From positions 45,042 through 109,041 of the forward strand of contig NZ_JAGPOX010000008.1 in assembly GCF_019038435.1 (NCBI RefSeq): a stretch of 64,000 nucleotides of DNA, read 5' to 3'. The notes below the pieces were generated by a model. The model was not told the DNA's origin. It did not search any database and saw only the letters and a program-made list of their open reading frames with translations. The position numbers and the translations under genes were made by a program. The stretch comes from Nocardia alni (GTDB lineage Bacteria > Actinomycetota > Actinomycetes > Mycobacteriales > Mycobacteriaceae). Of the stretch, positions 48,522-55,171 are shown piece by piece (positions within the stretch are counted from its first letter, which is position 1; each line of letters starts with the position of its first letter).

Positions 48522-50492
48522 ATGTTCATCGAGAGTGTCACGCTGGACAACTTCCAGTGCTTCGGACCCGGTCGGACTACCGTTCAATTCGATGATGGTC
48601 TAACCGCGTTCGTCGGTCCCAACGGATCCGGCAAGACTGCCACCTGCCAGGCACTTCTGCGGTTATTTGGTATCACGGCACAGGAGAGAACTGTACGAGT
48701 TGATGATTTTCACGTGTCGGTCAGTGAGGTCGCAGCTCCGACAACGCGGCAGCTGACGGTTGAGGTAGTACTTGCGTTCCCTGAGCTTGATACCGAGGAG
48801 CCGGACAACGATGACGATCAATCAACTAGCTCGGCGCTGACAGTAGCGAGCCGAGCTGTTCCAGAGTTTTTCCAGCGCATGGCTGCTACAGATGAGTCGG
48901 ACCTCAAGGTCAGGATTGTTCTGGACGCCGAATGGGTGGACGACGGCACCGTGGACGGCGCGATAACCGACACGCGCAGGGTCGTTAGCACTTTCGCTGA
49001 GAAGTATGGCGAGGATAGTTGGGTACCGCTCACTCCTGCGGAACGAAGCCGAATTCAGATGGTATACATTCCAGCTTCGCGAGACGGGGCCCGTCAGGTC
49101 ACAACGTTCTTGCGCAGTCGCCTTTGGCGGGCTGCCCAATGGTCCACTGAACTTCGCGATTTGGTCAGCGGCAGCGCGTCTGAAGTAGCTGGCAAGTTCA
49201 TGAAAGAGCCGGTCGTCGAAGCAGTCGAAACTGCTTTAACCAACCGATGGAAAGAGCTGCACGATGCAGGCACGAGCGCATCACCCAGACTTCGACTGCT
49301 TGACGGTGAACTGAACCAGCTGGTTCGCAACTCTGAACTGGTTTTCGAGCCCGATCCTACGGGCTCGCCAAGACCGGCGCGGCTGCTGAGCGATGGTCAG
49401 CGATCACTTCTGTATCTCGCGCTCACAGCAGCGACTCTCGATGTCGAAGCCGCAGTAGTGAATGGTGATCATGACGATGAGTTCACTCTGGAGCCTGCCC
49501 GTCTTCCGAATCTTACTCTGATAGCTGTTGAGGAGCCGGAGAACAGCCTGTCTCCGTTCTTCTTGTCTCGCATCGTAAATCAGTTGCAGGACCTGAGCGA
49601 TGAGGGCGCAACGCAGGTAATTCTGTCCAGCCACTCTGCGAGTGTCTTTACCCGCATCCGTCCTGAAGTTGTGCGCCATTTCCGTCTTAGCTCTGATAGC
49701 GCAACTGCTGCCGTCCACGAGATTATTCTGCCGACCGACGATACCGAGGCTGGAAAATTTTTGCGGGAGGCAGTACACGCATATCCGGAGTTGTACTTTG
49801 CCAAGTTCGTTGTGCTCGGTGAAGGTGACTCAGAGCAAATCGTGATCCCCCGCGTTGCTACGGCTTTGGGGGTGTCGCTCGACTCGTCGTTCGTAGCAGT
49901 AGTCCCACTCGGCGGTCGACACACGAACCACATGTGGAAGCTGCTCAACGACCTTAAGATTCCTCACGCGACGCTGCTCGACCTCGACTACGGTCGTGAT
50001 GGTGCTGGACCCGCACGGCTTCGCGACGCTTGCAACCGTTTGATCGCAAATGGTATCGATCCATTAGCCGACCTTGAAGGCTACGACGACATCGCAGCTA
50101 TTGGTGACGAGTTGGAACTCGATGCCTTGCAGCAGATCCTTATGCATCTGCGCAAGTTCGGCATTTTCTTTGGTGCCCCCCTTGATCTCGACTATCTCAT
50201 GCTGCGGCGTTACCCCGATGCCTATACGAAGCTTGAAGCCGACGAGATCGGTCCGCACCAGTCCGACGCCACCGATGTCGTAATAGGAAAGTCACCGACC
50301 CAACCAGCCTACTGGAGTCACCCCAAGCGGGCCGAACGACTTCGCTGGTACCGGTATCTTTTTACCAACCGATCCAAACCCAGTAGCCACCTACGGGCCC
50401 TCGGTCGTCTGACCGACGACGAGTTGCAGAAGAGTGCACCGGAGGTAGTGGTGGCGCTTGTGAACCACATCCGACGTGAGGTCGGGATATGA
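48522..50492 (+). CDS. gajA: Gabija anti-phage protein GajA (OLD-family ATPase/TOPRIM nuclease)
   Basis: A 656-residue class 2 OLD protein. Residues 1-400 form an ABC-type ATPase: Walker A in FVGPNGSGKTATC (32-39), a signature-like LLSDGQRSLLYLAL, and Walker B LIAVEEPENSLSP. Residues about 420-600 hold a TOPRIM nuclease: the Glu motif VVLGEGDSEQIVIP and the acidic pair in LLDLDYGRDG. In Gabija, GajA nicks DNA and is de-repressed by nucleotide depletion. ATG 48522 has AGGA upstream. The stop overlaps the gajB start (ATGA). Lower G+C than the chromosome. Slightly longer than Bacillus GajA (about 580). Confidence 0.88.
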   Translation: MFIESVTLDNFQCFGPGRTTVQFDDGLTAFVGPNGSGKTATCQALLRLFGITAQERTVRVDDFHVSVSEVAAPTTRQLTVEVVLAFPELDTEEPDNDDDQSTSSALTVASRAVPEFFQRMAATDESDLKVRIVLDAEWVDDGTVDGAITDTRRVVSTFAEKYGEDSWVPLTPAERSRIQMVYIPASRDGARQVTTFLRSRLWRAAQWSTELRDLVSGSASEVAGKFMKEPVVEAVETALTNRWKELHDAGTSASPRLRLLDGELNQLVRNSELVFEPDPTGSPRPARLLSDGQRSLLYLALTAATLDVEAAVVNGDHDDEFTLEPARLPNLTLIAVEEPENSLSPFFLSRIVNQLQDLSDEGATQVILSSHSASVFTRIRPEVVRHFRLSSDSATAAVHEIILPTDDTEAGKFLREAVHAYPELYFAKFVVLGEGDSEQIVIPRVATALGVSLDSSFVAVVPLGGRHTNHMWKLLNDLKIPHATLLDLDYGRDGAGPARLRDACNRLIANGIDPLADLEGYDDIAAIGDELELDALQQILMHLRKFGIFFGAPLDLDYLMLRRYPDAYTKLEADEIGPHQSDATDVVIGKSPTQPAYWSHPKRAERLRWYRYLFTNRSKPSSHLRALGRLTDDELQKSAPEVVVALVNHIRREVGI

Positions 50493-52432
50493 CACATGTC
50501 AATGTATCTCCAGCTCAGCATTTACGTGCCCCGAACTCAAGTCGCTTGGTTCCGACCGCGGATTGGCGACCGATCGAAATTGATGATCTAGAGCCTACGG
50601 CTTGGGATGCTTTGCGGGACTGTGGAAACGTCGCAGTCGTAGCTGGTCCCGGCGCGGGCAAGACTGAATTTCTGGCACAACGGGCTGCATACCTGCTGCA
50701 AACTGGAATTTGCCCCTGGCCGCATCGAATTCTGGCAATCTCATTCAAACGGGATGCGGCCGCTAATCTCCGGCGCAGAGTGACCACCCGAGTCCCCGAC
50801 CACGCCGAACGCTTTGTATCGATGACCTTCGATGCTTTCACGAAGGGGTTGTTAGACCGATTTTCTCCTGCACTCCCTGCCGATTGGCGGAAGAAGGAAG
50901 ACTACGAGATCCGATACGCCACGGACTCAGATGTCAGCAGGTTCCTCAACGATACGGCTACTGTAGCGCCAGTAGCGCTGCGCTATCATATTGCCGCACT
51001 TCAGTCGGCGAAATTCCTGGCGAATATTGTCGGTGGGCACGAATTACCAAAGTCGGCTTGGGCTGAAGATCCTGCGGATCCGGTTGAATATGCGGTTCGT
51101 GCATGGTGGAGCGCGAGATATCTCCGCGAGGGTAGCGCGTACGTCGATTTCGTCATGATCAATAGGCTATCAGAATTGATCGTACGCTCCGCACCTCAGC
51201 TCAGACGTGCCTTGAGGGTCACATATCCTTTCGTTTTCATCGATGAATTCCAAGACACGACAAGCGCTCAGTTCAGTTTTGTGGAGTCAGTCTTTGGCAA
51301 TGGCAATGGCCCCACTGTGACAGCGGTTGGCGACAGTAAGCAGCGAATTATGGGCTGGGCTGGCGCTCTACCTCGCGCAGTTGAACGTTTCACTACCACA
51401 TTTGCGGCCACATCCTACCCACTTGCGTGGAACTTTCGCTCCAGTGACGAACTGGTCCAGCTGCAGCACGTTGTGGCGAGTGCACTGGATACGCAGAGCC
51501 TGCCCGCGATCTCGAAAGCGATCGCTGAAGTCGGACACGATCCGGCTGTGATATGGCAGTTCCCGAATGCCAGCCGCGAAGCTACTTTCATAGCCGACTG
51601 GATAGCTCGGGACATTGCTGCATCGGGACGCGTACCGGCTGACTTCGCTCTGCTCGCCCGACAGAAGATCGCCGAATTTGAGCCGCTATTCCGTGCCGGT
51701 CTTGCACTCCACGGCATAGGCGTTCGCAATGACGATGAAGCGGTTGGGAAGATGAGGTTGCAGGATCTCCTGAAGCATGACGCAACTCGCTTGCTTTTGG
51801 GATTGTTCCGTCTAGCCGCCGAGCCGAGGGGTCTGGCAACAGTATGGCGTGAAGTCTCGGCAATATTGACCCGTATTGACGGAGCTATGGATGACGACCT
51901 AGCCCTCCGTCAAGTCGGCGAGAAGTTGGCTGAGATCACAAATTCGCTGCGTAGCTGGCTTAAACTGAATCCCCCGACCAAAGACTCCGTAGAAGAAGCT
52001 GTTTGCTACCTACTTGACCTTATAGACCGAGAAGCGTTGCATCGTTATGTGAAGGCAGTGACACCTGGAGAGGAGCTCGATGTTGTTATTGATGCCTTCA
52101 ACGCACGCATAGCAAACGTAGCAGAGGCTGGAGGATTGTGGGCTGAAGTTTTCGAACGCTTTGAAGCATCCCAAGCAGTCGTGCTACTTACGGCTCACCG
52201 TAGCAAGAGCCTCGAATACCATACAGTCTTCTTTCTGGGATTAGATGACCAACAATGGTGGAGTCACGAGCGCAATCGAAGCGAATCGATATCTACATTC
52301 TTCGTAGGTCTATCTCGGGCCGCTCATCGGCTGATCTTCACAACCACGACCACACTTGCTCGTACTGGCAAGATTGCTGACTTGTTTAAGATGTTGGACG
52401 CGGCAGGCGTACCTGAAATAGTCCATAAATAG
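50489..52432 (+). CDS. gajB: Gabija protein GajB (UvrD/Rep-like helicase)
   Basis: A 647-residue superfamily 1A helicase coupled to gajA by ATGA. Motif I VVAGPGAGKTEFL (about 50-62), Ia ILAISFKRDAA, II VFIDEFQDTT, III VTAVGDSKQRIMGWAGA, IV WNFRSSDELV, V VVLLTAHRSKSLEYHTVFFLG, VI FFVGLSRAAHRLIF are all recognisable. An OLD protein immediately followed by a UvrD-like helicase is the definition of Gabija. Bacillus GajB is shorter (about 490 residues); the extra length lies between motifs IV and V. It probably senses or unwinds DNA ends and activates GajA. Confidence 0.88.
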   Translation: MTHVNVSPAQHLRAPNSSRLVPTADWRPIEIDDLEPTAWDALRDCGNVAVVAGPGAGKTEFLAQRAAYLLQTGICPWPHRILAISFKRDAAANLRRRVTTRVPDHAERFVSMTFDAFTKGLLDRFSPALPADWRKKEDYEIRYATDSDVSRFLNDTATVAPVALRYHIAALQSAKFLANIVGGHELPKSAWAEDPADPVEYAVRAWWSARYLREGSAYVDFVMINRLSELIVRSAPQLRRALRVTYPFVFIDEFQDTTSAQFSFVESVFGNGNGPTVTAVGDSKQRIMGWAGALPRAVERFTTTFAATSYPLAWNFRSSDELVQLQHVVASALDTQSLPAISKAIAEVGHDPAVIWQFPNASREATFIADWIARDIAASGRVPADFALLARQKIAEFEPLFRAGLALHGIGVRNDDEAVGKMRLQDLLKHDATRLLLGLFRLAAEPRGLATVWREVSAILTRIDGAMDDDLALRQVGEKLAEITNSLRSWLKLNPPTKDSVEEAVCYLLDLIDREALHRYVKAVTPGEELDVVIDAFNARIANVAEAGGLWAEVFERFEASQAVVLLTAHRSKSLEYHTVFFLGLDDQQWWSHERNRSESISTFFVGLSRAAHRLIFTTTTTLARTGKIADLFKMLDAAGVPEIVHK

Positions 52433-52570
52433 AGTTGTCAGAATAATGCGCACAGGTGCGGTTGGGATCCTCGTGATAAACTGTGAACTGACGGCTGAAA
52501 TCCTGGTGTCATTCACAGTCCGGTCGACTTATTGCTGCCCATCTCGCAGAAGTCGAAAGTGATCCATGGG

Positions 52571-52980
52571 TTATCTAGTGAATGGTCGCATAACTATATC
52601 TCGTACGTTCAACGCCTTCCAGACGCTACCCTTCGCCTTGCGGAGCTGTCGCGCCACAGCATTCAGCGATTTTCCCTCGCTGTAAAGCCGTACCGCCCAG
52701 TCGATCTCTTCCTCGGTCATCGGCTGGTTCCGCATCTGCACCCGGTGCTCCTGAAGGATTTTCAGGAGCCCGCCCTTGGACAGCCCGTACTGCTCGCACA
52801 GCAGATTCGTCGATGCGCCACCCCGATACCCCTCAACCACCTCGGTGATGGTGGCGGGTGACAGCCGTCAATCCAACCGCCGCGGTCGAACCGTGCCGCT
52901 GTCTGCCGCGGCCTCCTCGATCTTATGGACTACCTTGGCCAGCCAGTCCGGTTCCCACTGTTTCAGATACCGTCCGCTTA
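52571..52980 (-). pseudogene. Degraded serine-recombinase-type HTH protein with in-frame stop
   Basis: The open part (stop 52571, from GTG 52840) encodes MVEGYRGGASTNLLCEQYG, then LSKGGLLKILQEHRV and a second HTH (AVRLYSEGKSLNAVARQLRKAKGSVWKAL), as in the C-termini of resolvase-associated DNA-binding proteins. In the same frame upstream comes RLSPATITE, then a TGA, then YLKQWEPDWLAKVVHKIEE...RPRRLD. One stop therefore splits a longer frame. No catalytic recombinase domain remains. Confidence 0.55.
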
Positions 52981-53290
52981 CCCCGACAGTGATGGGGGAC
53001 AGTGGACGGTTGGACCCTCAACGGACAAGTCTTCAGCCTGCGCTTATGGGGTGTCCTTCTAGTCGTTACCCCCTGCTGTCGTCGCTGGCGTATCTGGCGG
53101 GTGGTCTGACGACACGCAGCCAGCCCGGCGCGCGCATTACGTCGAAATGCCATCTCGGCGCAGCGAAATGGCGCGCATAGCCGCAGGTAGAGCACTATTT
53201 TGGTCAAGATGACCTGACGATGAACGGGCGCACTTGCACACCCCTCAGCGTGGGTGAGAAGCGTCCTGCGCGGTAGGCAGTTGCGTAGAG
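52981..53290. other. Island spacer without recognisable gene
   Basis: About 310 bp. A plus-strand frame ends at 53180 (LLSSLAYLAGGLTTRSQPG) but has no start signal or family I recognise. I see no repeat or promoter before the palindrome at 53291. Confidence 0.4.
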
Positions 53291-53308
53291 TTCTGAATAC
53301 GTTCAGAA
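53291..53308. promoter_or_regulatory. Toxin-antitoxin operator TTCTGAATACGTTCAGAA
   Basis: Perfect 7+4+7 palindrome 7 bp before the antitoxin ATG. A TACGTT hexamer (53298-53303) in its centre could be the -10, so antitoxin binding would shut off the operon and the mRNA would have a very short leader. Confidence 0.75.
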
Positions 53309-53315
53309 TGGGATC

Positions 53316-53774
53316 ATGGCAACCGAGGTTCAGTGGAGCGAGCTGCAGCGCGATCCCAGGGGTGTGGCCGCTTTGGCCGACAAGGGCGATGTGCGCGTTC
53401 GTAGACGCGATGGCGCCTCCCTGCTGTTGATCCGCGAAGACAGGGCACAGACGCAGTCTGAGGGGTCCATCATTGCTGCACGCGCCCTTCGCAACATTGC
53501 GGTTCATCTGTCGCCGGAAGTGGCGGTTGGTGGCGTCCTCGATGAGTTTCCTTGGGTTGAGTGCCTCCCTAAATCTGAACAGCGGCAGTTTGTAGTCGAC
53601 TTCGTCCGAGCGTTCCAGGCATCTGCTGAGCTTGGGCAATGGGACGTTTTGGCTCAGACAATTACCGAGTGGCGCAGTACCGCCGCGATTTATGCAGATC
53701 CGGCTTTGGCGAAGATGTTGACCGGACCGATTGACGGTGATTTTGGGCCTGTTCCCGCGCCCATGGAGAGCTGA
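53316..53774 (+). CDS. Phd-like antitoxin of a type II toxin-antitoxin pair
   Basis: A 152-residue protein starting MATEVQWSELQRDPRGVAALADKGDVRVRR. That N-terminus (WSEL-x-RDP-x-GVAAL...VRVRRRDGASLLL) follows the Phd/YefM DNA-binding fold. The C-terminal half (VLDEFPWVECLPKSEQRQFVVDFVRAF) is presumably the toxin-neutralising part. ATG 53316 follows a perfect operator palindrome, and 2 bp separate its stop from the toxin gene. It neutralises the 53777 product and represses the operon. G+C is intermediate between island and chromosome. Confidence 0.8.
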   Translation: MATEVQWSELQRDPRGVAALADKGDVRVRRRDGASLLLIREDRAQTQSEGSIIAARALRNIAVHLSPEVAVGGVLDEFPWVECLPKSEQRQFVVDFVRAFQASAELGQWDVLAQTITEWRSTAAIYADPALAKMLTGPIDGDFGPVPAPMES

Positions 53775-53776
53775 GC

Positions 53777-54130
53777 ATGCCAGCTAGACGCAACGATCGG
53801 GTTGCCCCACCGCAGCAGCCGGGGAACTGGGGAGCGCGATTCGCCACGTCAGAGGCTGCCAAGGGGTGGGAAGACCTTTGTCGCGTGGCGCAGTCCAGTA
53901 CATGGGAAGCCTGGATCGTTTTAACGGAACGTCCCACCGCGCCTGAAAATCGGTCGCGGCAGCACCGACTAAGGGCTGAATTCAGTGCCCGAGAGATCAA
54001 CGGCAAAAAGCTCGATCAGTGGCAGTACGAAGTTACGGGTGGAGGGCGCATCTGGTACTGCCCGGATTCGGAAAGCCGCACCGTGTGGCTCACGTTTGCG
54101 GGTACCGGACACCCGAAGGGAACTGAGTAA
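53777..54130 (+). CDS. RelE/ParE-like toxin
   Basis: A 117-residue basic protein: RFATSEAAKGWEDLCRVA at the N-terminal helix, then RQHRLRAEFSAREINGKKLDQWQYEVTGGGRIWYCPDSESRTVWLTFAGTGHPK. The QHRL...QWQYEVTGGGRIWY core and the terminal VWLTFAGTGHPK are arranged like the RelE/ParE strand-helix fold with Arg/His/Lys at expected catalytic positions. It is probably a ribosome-dependent mRNA endonuclease, less likely a gyrase poison. It sits 2 bp after the antitoxin. Role inferred: island stabilisation or an abortive-infection companion. Confidence 0.78.
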   Translation: MPARRNDRVAPPQQPGNWGARFATSEAAKGWEDLCRVAQSSTWEAWIVLTERPTAPENRSRQHRLRAEFSAREINGKKLDQWQYEVTGGGRIWYCPDSESRTVWLTFAGTGHPKGTE

Positions 54131-54135
54131 GGCCT

Positions 54136-54166
54136 CGGGGGTGTGACGCACGAGCATCACCCCCCG
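54136..54166 (+). terminator. Terminator of the toxin-antitoxin operon
   Basis: CGGGGGTG (54136-54143) pairs with the CACCCCC(C)G run at 54158-54166 around a 14-nt loop, directly after the toxin stop. Confidence 0.65.
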
Positions 54167-54269
54167 GTCGGTTCACCACTTGCGCAGCCCGGCGTACTTG
54201 TTCCGGGTGCCGATGGCCTGCCGGAGCACCACGTCGACGAGCTTCGGGCGGCTGAGGTTGTCGACCCGT

Positions 54270-54404
54270 GTCCGGCCCAGAGCCGCCGCATCGTGGTACC
54301 TGCACGCGGTGGAAGGCCGCGACCGCGAGATTGCCAAGCGCCTGAGCGAGTTGGCCGGGCACGGCGATGCGGCACGCCTGCCGCGTGTGATCTACATGCA
54401 GTGA
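54270..54404 (+). pseudogene. C-terminal scrap of a tyrosine integrase
   Basis: An open stretch ending in [20 protein letters not shown] followed by [17 protein letters not shown]. The Y-LHAV-x-GRD-x-(E/A)IA-x-(R/E)L pattern is the nucleophile-Tyr end of one group of actinobacterial phage integrases. The rest of the catalytic domain is absent or out of frame. On the plus strand, 73 bp before attR. Confidence 0.45.
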
Positions 54405-54476
54405 CCCCGACGAGGGACACGACCGATGTGTAAACCGTCTTTCGAATGGGGAAATCAGCCCGATTTGGGAGCGGAG

Positions 54477-54499
54477 GGTCGCAGGTTCAAATCCTGTCA
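54477..54499. repeat. Island attachment site attR
   Basis: Exact 23-bp copy of 47720-47742. It is followed by CCCCCGACTCG, a near match to the tRNA 3' end GCCCGACCAG with one extra base. Confidence 0.8.
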
Positions 54500-54987
54500 C
54501 CCCCGACTCGACAGCAAAAACCCTCTCCGATCTGCCCCGGAGAGGGTTTCTCATTTTCCACGACTCGCAGTTGGGGACCATTTGGGGACCGCTGCGGCGC
54601 TCGCAGATGGACCGTGAGCAGGTTGCCGTCGTTCTGGAGCGCCTCGATATCCGGATGCAGGTACCGCTGCGTGATCCAGGGATCGGTGTGTCCGGCGATC
54701 TGATGCAGGCGGTGCAGCGGGACGCCGGCATCGGCGAACCAGGTGAGTCCGGTGTGCCCCAGATCATGACGCCGCAGATGCTCGTAGCCGAGTTTCGCCA
54801 CGACCTCGTGCCAGTACGTTGCCATGCGCAGGACACCGGTTTGGATCCGGCCCCCGCGCGGACCGACGAACAAACGCGCCCCCGGTCGACCATTGGCGGC
54901 CTGAATCCGCTCGAGTACCGACGGTCTCAGGTCTTCGATGATCGGAATCTTCCGGGAAACGTTTGCCGACGCAGCCGCCAGACCCAC
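54487..54987 (-). pseudogene. Tyrosine recombinase/integrase, C-terminal part
   Basis: About 165 codons of a phage-type integrase catalytic domain: KIPIIEDLRPSVLERI, LFVGPRGG, the H-x-x-R/H box YEHLRRHDLGHTGLTWFADAGV, LHRLHQIAGHTDPWITQRYLHPD with the nucleophile Tyr, and a tail RSPNGPQLRVVENEKPS. The usual N-terminal Arg and SAM-like domain are missing. Just upstream another frame reads VGDIDAAEWVWRLRRQ, so a frameshift probably truncated the gene. The 3' end overlaps attR, as in integrases beside their attachment site. Confidence 0.75.
54518..54549. terminator. Perfect 12-bp terminator hairpin
   Basis: AAACCCTCTCCG (54518-54529) pairs with CGGAGAGGGTTT (54538-54549), followed by CTCATTTTCC. 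It probably ended the tRNA transcript before the island inserted. Confidence 0.75.
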
Positions 54988-55171
54988 TCCGCGGCATCGA
55001 TGTCACCGACCCGGCACCCCGACTCCCGATGCGGACCGCCGTACACGCCGCCCGGACGACACGCCCGACGGCGTAGCCGCCGTTTCGATGGTGTTCGCTG
55101 GGGCTTGGGCCACGTTGCCCGCCGAGTCCCGCATCGGCTACGACGACGCGGGCGAGCCCCTGGTCAACCAG

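Larger units (their letters stand above)
47720..54499. mobile_element. 6.8-kb integrated island at tRNA-Pro
   Basis: Bounded by the exact 23-bp direct repeat, with integrase remnants at the right end. Contents in order: IS3 transposase remnant, gajA-gajB defence pair, recombinase remnant, antitoxin-toxin pair, tyrosine integrase C-terminal fragments. From about 48.4 to 54.1 kb the G+C content and third-position bias are visibly lower than in the flanks. No complete integrase remains, so the element looks immobilised. Similarity continues for a few bases past the repeat with an offset of one nucleotide, hinting that attR came from a related tRNA-Pro end. Confidence 0.8.

Noticed and set aside
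49404..49778. Minus-strand frame inside gajA
   Set aside because: Antisense to readable ATPase and TOPRIM motifs; no start signals.
48522..50492. Retron- or PARIS-type assignment of the OLD protein
   Set aside because: No reverse transcriptase, ncRNA or AriB-like partner; the immediate coupled partner is a UvrD-like helicase.
54424..54510. A second tRNA gene at the right island boundary
   Set aside because: Only the T arm and part of an acceptor strand are present; no anticodon arm or 5' acceptor pairs with it. It is the att repeat.
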